A stretch of 64,000 bases of DNA, from positions 558,001 to 622,000 of the forward strand of contig NZ_RBKS01000001.1 of assembly GCF_003634555.1 (NCBI RefSeq), in the 5' to 3' direction. Every line of letters starts with the position of its first letter. The first letter of the stretch is position 1. A program made the position numbers and the translations under genes. Below are positions 26,634-34,748 of the stretch, in pieces. The DNA comes from Frondihabitans australicus (GTDB taxonomy: Bacteria > Actinomycetota > Actinomycetes > Actinomycetales > Microbacteriaceae). The notes beneath the pieces were generated by a model, which saw only the letters and a program-made list of their open reading frames with translations, was not told the DNA's origin and made no database searches.

Positions 26634-27119
26634 CTAGCGCGCGAGGTGCTCGTCGAGCACCTCGACCACGAGGTCGTGCTCGACGAAGTCGTTCACGCCC
26701 GACGCCACCATCACGCCGACCTGCGTCGGCCCGATCCGCAGCGGCACGGCGCCGCCGTTGAACGCATACGCCATCGGATCGACCATGCGCGCGCGGGCGG
26801 GGTCGTCGACGCCGTACGCCTCCATCCGCTTCATGATGAGCAGCGACGACACGTCGAACCGACGCACGGTGGCGCACTTGCGGTCCATCCACCCGTCGTT
26901 GTCGGCCGAGGTGCCGGCGAGAGCCGCTTGGAAGACGCGCTGCTCGCCGAGCCAGATCGACGTCGAGATCGTGAGACCCCGCGAGCGCGCGAGGTCGATG
27001 AGCCGGCTGCCGACGGTGTAGGCGTCGTCGTGACCGAAGCTCGCGAACCGGAGCCGCGCCTCCTGCTCGTCGAGGGTCACCAGCATGGCGGGCAGGTCGG
27101 GGGAGTCGAGGATGGGCAC
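26634..27119 (-). CDS. UPF0303 / heme-degrading-domain (DUF336-like) protein
   Basis: 161 residues. LAGTSADNDGWMDRKCATVRRFDVSS is the hallmark segment of the UPF0303 group, with AYTVGSRLIDLARSRG, SIWLGEQRVFQAAL and a C-terminal GTQVGVMVASGVNDFVEHDLV-like stretch. The fold is shared with HbpS and GlcG-type proteins; biochemical function is not settled. It is divergent from the sugar oxidoreductase at 27264 across the shared operator region. Confidence 0.82.
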   Translation of the reverse strand: MPILDSPDLPAMLVTLDEQEARLRFASFGHDDAYTVGSRLIDLARSRGLTISTSIWLGEQRVFQAALAGTSADNDGWMDRKCATVRRFDVSSLLIMKRMEAYGVDDPARARMVDPMAYAFNGGAVPLRIGPTQVGVMVASGVNDFVEHDLVVEVLDEHLAR

Positions 27120-27147
27120 GGGAGGCTCCTGTCGTCGTGTCTTGTCT

Positions 27148-27189
27148 CGTGCTAAAGTCGCCGCACGTGCTCAACTTAGCACGTGCTAA
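27148..27189. promoter_or_regulatory. Palindromic LacI-type operator, copy 2, with extra half-sites
   Basis: TTAGCACGTGCTAA (27176-27189) is a perfect 14-base palindrome identical to the core of the site at 23752. Upstream partial copies CGTGCTAAA (27148-27156) and GCACGTGCTCAAC (27163-27175) suggest a cluster of sites between the divergent UPF0303 and oxidoreductase genes. Confidence 0.65.
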
Positions 27190-27263
27190 CAAGGACGCGC
27201 CGACCACGACCGACATACGCGCACGACCGACACGCGCCCCCACGATGAACGACAAGGAGCCCC

Positions 27264-28358
27264 GTGCCCACCCTCACCTTCCCCGACGCCGACGTCTTCC
27301 GCGCGGGCGGCGGCGAGCCCGCCCTGCGCTGGGGCCTCGTCTCTCCGGGCTGGATCGCGGGGGAGTTCGTCCGCAACGTCCACGCGCACACCTTCCAGCG
27401 CTTCACCGCGGTGGCCTCCAGGTCGCAGGATCGCGCGGAAGCCTTCGCCCGCGAGCACTCCCTGGCCGCCGCCTACGCCTCGGTCGAGGAACTCGCGGCC
27501 GACCGTGCGGTGGACGTCGTCTACATCGCCTCGCCCCCGAGCGAGCACCTGCCCCAGGCGCTCGTCGCGATCGCCGCGGGCAAGCACGTGATGATCGAGA
27601 AGCCGCTCACGTCGACCGCCGCCGAGGCGCAGACGCTCGCCGACGCCGCCCGGGCGGCGGGAGTGCTGCTCATGGAGGCGATGTGGTCGCGGTACCTGCC
27701 GCAGGCGAGCGTGACGCGCGCACTGCTGGCCGACGGGGCGCTCGGCGACGTGCACGCGGTGATGGCCGACCACGGGCAGGCGATCTCGCCTGCTCCTGCG
27801 CACCGGCTGTCGCAGCCCGCGCTCGGTGGCGGGGCCCTGCTCGACCTCGCCATCTACCCGGTGCAGTTCGCGTCGATGGTGCTCGGCACGCCGACGAGCG
27901 TCACGGCGGTCGGCGCGCTCGCGGCGTCGGGCGTGGACGAGTCGGCGGCGCTCGTGCTGCGGTACGGCGGGGCTGACGCTGCGGGGGAGTCCGGCGCGTG
28001 GTCGACGCTCAACACCTCGATGACGACCAGGCTGCCCAACCGGGCAGTGATCGCAGGAGCAGACGCCCACCTCGAGTTCGCCCCCTACTTCTACAACCCG
28101 ACCACGCTCACCCTCGGCAGCAACGACCACGGCGCCGAGACCGCGACCTGGGTCGACGCCGAGGGCCTCGTCGGCTTCGAGGCGCTGTCGTACGAGGCCA
28201 CCGCCCTGGCGCGCTACGTCGGCGAGGGCCGTGGAGAGTCGCCGCTGCACACCCTCGACGAGACGGTGGCGATCCTCGCGACGATCGACGCGGCGAGGCA
28301 GCAGCTCGAGGCGGCGGCGGGCGTCGCGCCGTGGTCGTCGGTCGGTCAGGCCCGGTAG
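27264..28358 (+). CDS. Gfo/Idh/MocA-family NAD(P)-dependent oxidoreductase
   Basis: 364 residues with the Rossmann start LRWGLVSPGWIAGEFVRNV (the usual GxGxxG reads SPGWIA, a variant), VDVVYIASPPSEHLPQAL and HVMIEKPLTSTAAEA with the catalytic Lys. The C-terminal domain has GGGALLDLAIYPVQFA. AAGGAGCC precedes the start. It is a paralogue of the enzyme at 24078 and both are probably under the LacI regulator at 25375. The substrate is probably a sugar or cyclitol. Confidence 0.9.
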   Translation: MPTLTFPDADVFRAGGGEPALRWGLVSPGWIAGEFVRNVHAHTFQRFTAVASRSQDRAEAFAREHSLAAAYASVEELAADRAVDVVYIASPPSEHLPQALVAIAAGKHVMIEKPLTSTAAEAQTLADAARAAGVLLMEAMWSRYLPQASVTRALLADGALGDVHAVMADHGQAISPAPAHRLSQPALGGGALLDLAIYPVQFASMVLGTPTSVTAVGALAASGVDESAALVLRYGGADAAGESGAWSTLNTSMTTRLPNRAVIAGADAHLEFAPYFYNPTTLTLGSNDHGAETATWVDAEGLVGFEALSYEATALARYVGEGRGESPLHTLDETVAILATIDAARQQLEAAAGVAPWSSVGQAR

Positions 28359-28363
28359 CTCCC

Positions 28364-29626
28364 ATGCAGGCCTTCGCCACGCGCCACGAGGTCGACACCG
28401 ACGTCGACATCTCGAGCGTGGCGTTCTGGTCGCAGACGTTCGACGAGCGCGACCGGGCGTTCGCACGCCTTCGCGCCGACGCTCCGGTGTCGTGGCATGA
28501 GCCGCTCGAGACGCCCGGCTACCCGAAGGCGATGCACGGCGAAGAGGGGTTCTGGGCGCTGACGACCGTCGCCGACATCCGGGCGGTGAGCCGTGCCCCC
28601 GAGCAGTTCTCGAGCGCGGTGGGGCAGGTCGCGCTGCGCCCGGCGCCGTTCCGGATCCAGCGCAACATGCTCGTCATGGACCCTCCCGACCACGAGGTGT
28701 ACCGCCGAATCGTGTCGAAGGCGTTCACGACCCGCAGCGTCGCGGCGCTCACCCGGCGCATCGAGCGCCGCGCCAAGCAGGTGGTTGCGAGGGCGGCCCT
28801 CGCCGACGAGTTCGACTTCGTGCCAGCGATATCGGCGCAGCTGCCGCTCCGGACGATCGCCGACCTGCTCGGCCTGCCCGAGACGGTGCACGACGAGTTC
28901 GTCGTCGCGGCCGACGCGTACGTCGGTGCTGCGTTCCCGGGCGTGCTCGCGCCGGGCGACACCTTCGAGGCGTTCCACGACCGGCAGGTGGCGTGGCTGC
29001 GAGATCTGGTGGTCGCCTTCGCAGCTTTCCGCCGTCGAGAGCCCGGCGACGACCTCATGACGGCGCTGGTCTCGGCTCGGGTCGACGGGCGGCCGCTCGG
29101 CGATGACGCGATCCTGTCGACTGTTCTGCTGCTGATCGTCGCCGGAGACGACACGACCAAGCAGGCCACCACGCTCGCCGTCCTCGCGCTGCACGAGCAA
29201 CCGGAACAGCTCGCCTGGCTGGTCGGCGATTTCGAGAGCAGGATCGAGGCCGCGCTCGACGAGCTCCTGCGCTGGGCCTCGCCCGTTCTCACGTTCGCCC
29301 GCACCGCGACCGTCGACACCGTGATCGGCGGCCGCTCGATCGCCGCCGGAGACAAGGTCGGACTCTTCTACTGCTCGGGCAACCGCGACGCCCGCGTCTT
29401 CGACGAGCCGCAGACGCTGCGACTCGACCGGCCGCGCGCCCAGCACGTCGCCTTCGGCGGAGGAGGCGTGCACTTCTGCCTCGGGAGCGCCGTCGCGCGG
29501 GCCGAGCTCACCGCGGTGCTCCGCGAGGTGGTGCGCAGGATGCCGCGAATCACCCTCGGCGAGCCGGTCTTCCGCGGCGGCGAGTTCGTCCACGCGGTGG
29601 AGTCGCTGCCCGCGCGCGTCCGCTGA
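28364..29626 (+). CDS. Cytochrome P450
   Basis: 420 residues from ATG 28364. The heme ligand loop is FGGGGVHFCLGSAVARAE with Cys372, the I-helix oxygen-activation motif is AGDDTT at 260-265, and the K-helix ExxR is ELLR (300-303). These place it in the soluble bacterial class with separate ferredoxin partners; no ferredoxin gene is adjacent. It starts five bases after the oxidoreductase stop and may be co-transcribed. Substrate unknown; NMLVMDPPDHEVYRRIVSKAF is the usual C-helix region. Confidence 0.93.
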   Translation: MQAFATRHEVDTDVDISSVAFWSQTFDERDRAFARLRADAPVSWHEPLETPGYPKAMHGEEGFWALTTVADIRAVSRAPEQFSSAVGQVALRPAPFRIQRNMLVMDPPDHEVYRRIVSKAFTTRSVAALTRRIERRAKQVVARAALADEFDFVPAISAQLPLRTIADLLGLPETVHDEFVVAADAYVGAAFPGVLAPGDTFEAFHDRQVAWLRDLVVAFAAFRRREPGDDLMTALVSARVDGRPLGDDAILSTVLLLIVAGDDTTKQATTLAVLALHEQPEQLAWLVGDFESRIEAALDELLRWASPVLTFARTATVDTVIGGRSIAAGDKVGLFYCSGNRDARVFDEPQTLRLDRPRAQHVAFGGGGVHFCLGSAVARAELTAVLREVVRRMPRITLGEPVFRGGEFVHAVESLPARVR

Positions 29627-29706
29627 CCCCGCCCCGCCGCCCCGCCCCGCCCTCGTCCCGTTGCCCCGCCCCGCTCGCCGCGCCGCCGCCCGCCCGCCCG
29701 CCCCTT

Positions 29707-29764
29707 GCGACAAAACGCGACACCTGCGACGCGCCGGGGCGTCGCAGGTGTCGCGTTTTGTCGC
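29707..29764. terminator. Hairpin family A copy 4
   Basis: 25-base arms identical to the other three copies, with loop CGCCGGGG. It sits between the convergent P450 and MFS genes. Confidence 0.75.
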
Positions 29765-29788
29765 GGGAGAACCCGGGAAGGCAGGGCC

Positions 29789-31291
29789 CTACGCGTGCAT
29801 CACCTCGTCGACGTCGTCGACCCCGGCGGCGTGCGCCGCGGCGAGCCGCTTCCGCAGCCCCGGCGCCGCGATCGCCGCGACGATCGCCAGCGCACCGACT
29901 CCGGCGCACGCCCAGAACCCGATCTGGAACGCCGCGTCGGCCGGCAGCGCGAGCTTCCCGGTCGGCAGCGCGAACACCTTCGTCTGCGACGAGATCAGTG
30001 CGGCGATGACGGCCGTGCCGACGCTCGACCCGATGGTGCGGACCACCGTGTTGGCGCTGATCGCCTCGCCGGTCTGCGCCGCGGGAACGCTCTCGATGAT
30101 CGCGTTCGACGCCGCCGAGAGGCCGAAGCCGATTCCGGCGCCGGTGAGGATTCCCGAGACGACGATCTGCCAGAGGTGCGCGTGCGACAGCGCGGGCAGC
30201 ACGAACGCGGCGGCGATGAAGAGCCCGCCGATGACGAGCGGCGGCTTCGGTCCGAAGCGGCGCACGAGGGCTCCGGCGGCGGCCGAGACCACGATCATCA
30301 TGAGCACCGTCGGCAGCAGGAACAGACCCGCCTGCGAGGCGTCCTTCCCGAACCCGTAGCCCGTGAAGGTCGGCAGCTGCAGCAGCGTCGGCACGAGCAC
30401 GAACGTGCCGTACATCGCGAAGCCGAACACGAGCGCGACGACGTGCGCCGTCCATACCCCGCGCACCCGGAAGAGCCTCACGTCGATCAGCGGCTCCTTG
30501 ACGCGCAGCTCGACGACGACGAATACCACGAGAGCGACGGCACCCAGGATCAGAAGGCCGACCGTCTTGACGTCTCCCCAGCCCCAGGTCTCGCCCTCGC
30601 TTACGGCGAGCAGCACGGCCACGAGCCCGATCGACAGGATCGCCGTGCCCGCGAGGTCGAGGCGACCCGGCTTGCGGACGTTCGACTCGGGCATGCCGAA
30701 GACGATGCCGGCGAGGCCGATCACGATCAGCACGAGCGGCAGCCAGAACAGCCAGTGGTAGTTGAGGTGCTGCACGATCGGGCCGGCGGCGACGATGCCG
30801 ATGCCGGCGCCGATGCCGAAGATGCCCGAGAGGAGGCCGATGACGACGCTCACGCGCTCCTTCGGCAGCTCGTCGCGCACGATGCCGATCGACAGCGGCA
30901 GCACGGCGCCCGCGGCACCCTGCAGGATGCGCGCGACGATCAGCACGGTGAGGTTCGGCGCGAGGGCGGCGACGAGGGTGCCGACGAGGAGCAGGCTCAT
31001 GACGACGATGAGAGTCCTGCGCTTGCCCCACATGTCGCCCATGCGGCCGAAGATCGGCGTGAGCACGGAGGCCGAGAGCAGGTAGGCCGTGATGACCCAG
31101 CTGACGCTGGAGGTCGACGCGCCGAGGTCTTTGCCGATCGTCGACAGCGCCGGGGCGACGAGAGATTGCAGCACGGCGTAGGCGAGGCCGCCGAGCGCCA
31201 GGTAGACGACGATGAGCGTCGTGTTCGGGCCCTTGTTCAGGCCTGCGGTGGGCACGGAGCCGGTGCGGGGGCTCTCGACTGTCTGCGTCAT
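29789..31291 (-). CDS. MFS drug exporter, DHA2 (EmrB/QacA) family
   Basis: 500 residues with about 14 hydrophobic segments. Motif A appears as GRMGDMWGKRRTL, and SVSWVITAYLLSASVLTPI and ARILQGAAGAVLPLSIGIV are family signatures of proton-driven drug exporters. The C-terminal tail AAAHAAGVDDVDEVMHA is hydrophilic. It is divergent from a TetR gene across a long inverted repeat, the usual arrangement for a locally repressed exporter. Confidence 0.93.
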   Translation of the reverse strand: MTQTVESPRTGSVPTAGLNKGPNTTLIVVYLALGGLAYAVLQSLVAPALSTIGKDLGASTSSVSWVITAYLLSASVLTPIFGRMGDMWGKRRTLIVVMSLLLVGTLVAALAPNLTVLIVARILQGAAGAVLPLSIGIVRDELPKERVSVVIGLLSGIFGIGAGIGIVAAGPIVQHLNYHWLFWLPLVLIVIGLAGIVFGMPESNVRKPGRLDLAGTAILSIGLVAVLLAVSEGETWGWGDVKTVGLLILGAVALVVFVVVELRVKEPLIDVRLFRVRGVWTAHVVALVFGFAMYGTFVLVPTLLQLPTFTGYGFGKDASQAGLFLLPTVLMMIVVSAAAGALVRRFGPKPPLVIGGLFIAAAFVLPALSHAHLWQIVVSGILTGAGIGFGLSAASNAIIESVPAAQTGEAISANTVVRTIGSSVGTAVIAALISSQTKVFALPTGKLALPADAAFQIGFWACAGVGALAIVAAIAAPGLRKRLAAAHAAGVDDVDEVMHA

Positions 31292-31301
31292 TCTTCTCCG
31301 A

Positions 31302-31364
31302 TGTAAACAAATGCTGACTTGTCGAGCCTAGCCACTCTCGCGCTTAAGTCAATGCTTGTTTACA
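31302..31364. promoter_or_regulatory. Long inverted repeat, likely TetR operators
   Basis: TGTAAACAAATGCTGACTT (31302-31320) and AAGTCAATGCTTGTTTACA (31346-31364) are inverted copies with few mismatches, 25 bases apart, in the gap between the exporter start at 31291 and the TetR start at 31425. The regulator probably represses both genes from here. Confidence 0.65.
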
Positions 31365-31424
31365 TACGGCCGAGACGGCGTTACGTTCGTCGGGAAGCCC
31401 GGACCGATCTGGAAGAGTGGAGTC

Positions 31425-32030
31425 ATGCCCGTCACCGCCACCCGCGACGCGATCAAGACGCGCCAGCTGCTGCTCGAGGCTGCTCGGCGACGGTTCGCGT
31501 ACGACGGCTACGGCGCGACGACGGTCCGCGACATCGCTACCGACGCCGGGGTCAACGTCGCCCTCATCAACCGCTACTTCGAGTCGAAGGAGGGGCTCTT
31601 CGAGGCGTGCCTCACGCGCGCCGTCGAAGACCTCGACGAGCCCGCGTCTCGCGCAGGGGACGGCGCCGGGCTCTCGTTCGACGAGGCCGTCGCCGACCTC
31701 GTGGCGCGGGTCGTCGACAGGCCCGGTGGCGATCAGCCGCTCGAGCTCCTGCTGCTCCTGCGGTCGTCGGGAGATGAACGTGCCGACGTGGTGCGGCGCC
31801 GCACCCTGCGGAAGTACAGCGAGCAGCTCGCCCGCATCGCGGGGTGGGCGCCGGGCGGGTCGGACGACCTCGTGCTGCGCGCGCAGCTCGTGCTGTCGAC
31901 GATCTTCGGCGTGGTGATCGTGCGGGCGTCCACCGGCCTCGATCTGCAACCCCTCGCGGGCGCAGGATCCGATCGCCTCTCGGGGCCGCTGCGCGACGTC
32001 GTGGCGACGCTCCTCCGCCCTCGTCCTTGA
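31425..32030 (+). CDS. TetR-family transcriptional regulator
   Basis: 201 residues from the ATG at 31425; the frame open from 31356 overlaps the operator and is rejected. The helix-turn-helix is TVRDIATDAGVNVALINRYFESKEGLFEA, preceded by the recognition of RDAIKTRQLLLEAARRRFAYDGYGA. The C-terminal domain contains RRRTLRKYSEQLARIAGW. The divergent DHA2 exporter is its likely target. Confidence 0.92.
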   Translation: MPVTATRDAIKTRQLLLEAARRRFAYDGYGATTVRDIATDAGVNVALINRYFESKEGLFEACLTRAVEDLDEPASRAGDGAGLSFDEAVADLVARVVDRPGGDQPLELLLLLRSSGDERADVVRRRTLRKYSEQLARIAGWAPGGSDDLVLRAQLVLSTIFGVVIVRASTGLDLQPLAGAGSDRLSGPLRDVVATLLRPRP

Positions 32031-32054
32031 ATGCTCCTCGTCGGACTTCCTATT

Positions 32055-32112
32055 CCTCCCAAAAACGACTCTGCGCACGTGAAATCGCGTGTGCAGAGGC
32101 GTTTTTGGGAGG
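32055..32112. terminator. Hairpin family B copy 2
   Basis: Arms CCTCCCAAAAACGACTCTGC (32055-32074) and its complement with one mismatch (32093-32112) flank an 18-base loop starting GCACGTG, as in copy 1 at 18792. It separates the TetR gene from the convergent crcB pair. Confidence 0.7.
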
Positions 32113-32251
32113 GTTTGCGGGGCGGGTGAGTGCCCGGCCGCGACGGGACGGTACGTCGCCGCGGCCGAGCGACGGGGCCGGAGCCCCGCCGGCCGGGGCA
32201 CACGCTCAAATGCCCCCGGCGGTCTGCGGTCAGGGGGCGGCGCGCGCCCCC

Positions 32252-32329
32252 GTCCGGCGGGGCGCGGTCACAGCGCGGCCCCGAGGGGGAGTCCGGCGGG
32301 GCGCGGTCACAGCGCGGCCCCGAGGGCGA
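32252..32329. repeat. 39-bp tandem duplication overlapping the 3' end of crcB
   Basis: A 39-base unit starting GTCCGGCGGGGCGCGGTCAC occurs at 32252-32290 and again at 32291-32329 with about one difference. The second copy covers the last seven codons and stop of the crcB gene on the minus strand, so the first copy is a duplicated gene end lying downstream. Confidence 0.7.
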
Positions 32330-32687
32330 GTCCGAGTGCCGCGGCGAACGCGGCGACGACGAGGGTGCCTGCGCCGTTGGCGAGGGCGGGTCCGATCCTG
32401 CACTCGGCAGCCAGTCGATAGGTCTCGAGACTGGCTGTGCTGAACGTGGTGTAGCCGCCCATGAGGCCGCCGCCGAGCACGAGGAGCAGCGCATGCGACA
32501 GGGCGCCGTGCAACGCGGCGCCGGTGAGGGCGCCCAGCACGAACGAGCCCGACACGTTGATGAGCACTGTTCCGAGGGGGAAAGCGAGGCTCCATCGGCT
32601 CCTGACCGCGCCGTCGACCACGAAGCGCAGGGCCGCGCCGACGCCGCCGGCCAGGCAGACCAGGGCGAAGGCGAGGGCGGGGTTCAT
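32307..32687 (-). CDS. crcB: Fluoride efflux channel subunit CrcB/Fluc
   Basis: 126 residues with four membrane segments. LVCLAGGVGAALRFVVDG, GTVLINVSGSFVLGALTG and GGLMGGYTTFSTASLETYRL carry the family hallmarks, including the N-x-x-G segment and the GGxTTFST motif that lines the fluoride path. It is co-encoded with a second crcB by an ATGA overlap, so the channel is probably a heterodimer with antiparallel topology. Confidence 0.93.
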   Translation of the reverse strand: MNPALAFALVCLAGGVGAALRFVVDGAVRSRWSLAFPLGTVLINVSGSFVLGALTGAALHGALSHALLLVLGGGLMGGYTTFSTASLETYRLAAECRIGPALANGAGTLVVAAFAAALGLALGAAL

Positions 32688-33337
32688 CGGGAGGCTCCCG
32701 TCGAGCGGGTCGTCTCACCGGGCGCAGGCTCGAGGGTCGCGCGCCTGCGGGCCGTCTCGTGGATCCGCGAGCCGAGCGCGACGCCCAGGGCCGACGCGGC
32801 CACTCCGACGAGCAGCGACGCGGCCGCGTAGGCGAGCGCCACGCCCAGGGCGTGGTCGGTGACGGCGAGGTTCGCGGTGTCGGTCATGAAGGTGCTGTAG
32901 GTCGTGAATCCGCCGAGAACACCGGTTCCGAGCAGGAGCCGCGCCGCTCGCCGCCGCCCCTCGTCCGAGCCGCGTCGTCCGAGGAACTCGAGCAGCACCC
33001 CGAGCACGAACGCCCCCACGATGTTGATGGCGAAGATCGTGACGGGGAAGCCGCCCGCGGCGGTCGGCCAGGTGAGTGCGAGAGCCTCGCGGACGCCGGT
33101 GCCGGCGGCGCCGCCGAGCGCGACGAGGCCGACCGCGCGCGGCCGGAGGTGCACCGGGCGAAGGCCGCGAGGGGCGTCGGCGACGTCGATATCGGCGTCG
33201 AGGGGGAGTGCGGCGGCATGGTCGACGTGCGCCGTGGCACGGTCGTCGTGCGCGGTGCGGCCTCGCTCGGGGGCGGTCGGGCGTGCGGCGTCAGCGCTCG
33301 AAGACGGCGCGGTGTCGGTGGGCGGCTCGGTGCTCAT
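32684..33337 (-). CDS. crcB: Fluoride efflux channel subunit CrcB/Fluc with N-terminal extension
   Basis: 217 residues from ATG 33337, preceded by AGGAG five bases upstream. About 85 polar residues precede the CrcB core, which is longer than the usual 120-130 residues. The core has LVALGGAAGTGVREAL, TIFAINIVGAFVLGVLLEF and GTGVLGGFTTYSTFMTDTANL. The His/Asp/Ala-rich extension has no recognised domain. The Shine-Dalgarno lies in one arm of a leader hairpin (33344-33436), suggesting translational control. Confidence 0.9.
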   Translation of the reverse strand: MSTEPPTDTAPSSSADAARPTAPERGRTAHDDRATAHVDHAAALPLDADIDVADAPRGLRPVHLRPRAVGLVALGGAAGTGVREALALTWPTAAGGFPVTIFAINIVGAFVLGVLLEFLGRRGSDEGRRRAARLLLGTGVLGGFTTYSTFMTDTANLAVTDHALGVALAYAAASLLVGVAASALGVALGSRIHETARRRATLEPAPGETTRSTGASR

Positions 33338-33343
33338 GGGTCT

Positions 33344-33436
33344 CCTATCTCGTGGTCGAACAGCACCGCGCGGCCCATCGCGGGGTCGCGCCGTGACGCG
33401 TCGCCCACGAGGGGAGGGGTGCTGCCATGAGATAGG
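33344..33436 (-). promoter_or_regulatory. crcB leader hairpin that buries the ribosome-binding site
   Basis: On the minus-strand transcript, CCTATCTCATGG (33436-33425) can pair with CCACGAGATAGG (33355-33344), with a G-T wobble, and the latter runs straight into the AGGAG of crcB. Inside, AGCACC and GGTGCT (33423-33418 and 33367-33362) extend the structure. It looks like a translational switch. The sequence does not match the conserved fluoride-riboswitch core that I can recall. The rest of the gap to 33653 shows nothing definite. Confidence 0.5.
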
Positions 33437-33653
33437 GACTGTTGTCGTCGCCTGGCCGGGTGCCAGATCGTCGAGGTTGGTGTCGGTGAGCCCCACCGCC
33501 GAGTCGCGCGAACACGACCTCGCCAGTAAAGCAGGTCCGGCGGGCAGGCGCTACGCGGCCCGGCCGGAATGCGCGCTAGGCCGGCGTCGCCACGGTGGCC
33601 GTCGCGCAGCGTCCGGCGGCGGGCGGTGCGCCGACGCCGCGGCTATGCCGCGG

Positions 33654-34007
33654 CTACGCCGGAACGGCCAGCAGCTGCGCCACCGCGTCGAGCGACCCGT
33701 CGGCGAGCGCGTAGTACGCCCAGGTGCCGCGCTTGCTCCGCGTGAGGAACCCTGCGTCGACCAGCACTTTCAGGTGGTGCGACACTGTCGGCTGCGAGAG
33801 ACCGAGCGGTTCGGTGAGGTCGCACACGCAGGCTTCACGATCCTGGTGCGCGGCCACCATCGAGAGCAGACGGAGCCGGGCAGGATCGGCCAGCGCCTTG
33901 AGCGTCTTCGCCAAGCTCTCGGCGTGCTGAGCGCTCATCACCTCGCCCGTGACGGGGGAGCAGCACGACTGCAGGTCGCGGAGGGGAAGCAGCTCGATCG
34001 TGGGCAT
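33654..34007 (-). CDS. ArsR-family As(III)-responsive repressor, C. glutamicum type
   Basis: 117 residues from ATG 34007. The helix-turn-helix is LTEPLGLSQPTVSHHLKVLVDAGF. Adjacent Cys15-Cys16 (QSCCSPV) plus Cys60 and Cys62 (EACVCDL) match the layout of the C. glutamicum ArsR1 arsenite site, which uses an N-terminal Cys pair with one cysteine of the DNA-binding region, rather than only the E. coli CxC site. It is divergent from the small Cys-rich ORF and arsC, its likely targets. Confidence 0.9.
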   Translation of the reverse strand: MPTIELLPLRDLQSCCSPVTGEVMSAQHAESLAKTLKALADPARLRLLSMVAAHQDREACVCDLTEPLGLSQPTVSHHLKVLVDAGFLTRSKRGTWAYYALADGSLDAVAQLLAVPA

Positions 34008-34025
34008 GCAGCCATTCTGCCGCAT

Positions 34026-34083
34026 ACATTGACAACCGTCGATGTTTAACGAAAGACTCGCCTCCATCGATGCTCGTCAATGG
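34026..34083. promoter_or_regulatory. Two ArsR-type dyads
   Basis: ACATTGAC-AACC-GTCGATGT (34026-34045) and CCATCGA-TGCTCG-TCAATGG (34064-34083) are imperfect inverted repeats 38 bases apart in the divergent gap between arsR and the small ORF at 34104. Both contain TTGA/TCGA half-sites expected for ArsR operators. Confidence 0.5.
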
Positions 34084-34103
34084 ATGCGAGGGGAGGTGAC
34101 ACG

Positions 34104-34178
34104 ATGGAGAATCTCTGCGAGGAGGTGGGCTGTCCGCCCGAACTCCAGCTCGACTGCTGCTCGACCGGCTGCTGCTGA
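34104..34178 (+). CDS. 24-residue cysteine-rich small protein in the ars locus
   Basis: ATG at 34104, preceded by GGGGAGGTGA, opens a 24-codon frame ending TGA at 34178. The product begins MENLCEEVGCPPEL and ends DCCSTGCC, giving six cysteines (5, 10, 18, 19, 23, 24), a quarter of the residues. The two CC pairs resemble thiol clusters that bind As(III), Cu(I) or Zn. It is divergent from arsR and upstream of arsC on the same strand. It may be an arsenite-binding peptide, or a leader for arsC; no family is recognised. Confidence 0.6.
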   Translation: MENLCEEVGCPPELQLDCCSTGCC

Positions 34179-34323
34179 CGCGGCCTCGGCTCGGGTCTGC
34201 ACCCGAGCCCGTCGCTCCTGAGTGCACCAGGGGCGGCGCCCCACCCACCTGGCACCCGTCCGACCCCACCCACCCGACTCACCCATCCGACCCGCCCGTC
34301 CGCCCCGCCCCGTGAGGAACCCC

Positions 34324-34725
34324 GTGACCGACACCCCCGCCGTCCTCTTCGTCTGCGTCCACAACGCCGGCCGCTCGCAGATGGCCGCGGCCTTCCTGCA
34401 GGATCGCGGAGCCCACCGGGTCGACGTCTTCTCGGCCGGCAGCGAGCCCGCCGACCGGATCAACCCGATCGCCGTCGAGGCGATGCTCGAGGAGGGGATC
34501 GACCTCCGCGCGGCCGTGCCCGCGATCCTCACGACGGACGCCGTCCGGGCCGCCGACGTCGTCATCACGATGGGGTGCGGCGACGCCTGCCCCGTGTTTC
34601 CGGGCAAGCGGTACGAAGACTGGGAGCTCGACGACCCCGCTGGCCGACCGCTCGACGAGGTGCGCGTGATTCGCGACGAGATCCGTCGTCGCGTCGAGGC
34701 GCTCGCGGAGTCGCTCGGGGTCTGA
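34324..34725 (+). CDS. arsC: Arsenate reductase, LMW-phosphatase type
   Basis: 133 residues from a GTG at 34324. The P-loop is CVHNAGRSQ with Cys11 and Arg17. MGCGDACP (83-90) supplies further cysteines (85, 89) and WELDDP the conserved acidic pair. This is the thioredoxin/mycothiol-linked group related to low-molecular-weight protein tyrosine phosphatases. It reduces arsenate to arsenite; no arsB/acr3 pump is visible in the window. Confidence 0.92.
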   Translation: MTDTPAVLFVCVHNAGRSQMAAAFLQDRGAHRVDVFSAGSEPADRINPIAVEAMLEEGIDLRAAVPAILTTDAVRAADVVITMGCGDACPVFPGKRYEDWELDDPAGRPLDEVRVIRDEIRRRVEALAESLGV

Positions 34726-34748
34726 GCGCGCGGCGCTCTCTGCGCCGG

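Noticed and set aside
33438-33520. Fluoride riboswitch upstream of crcB
   Set aside because: GGTGGGGCTCACC and CTGGCACCC on the minus strand hint at the motif, but the conserved CTGATG...CCTAC part and the AACCGCC segment are not present as I know them.
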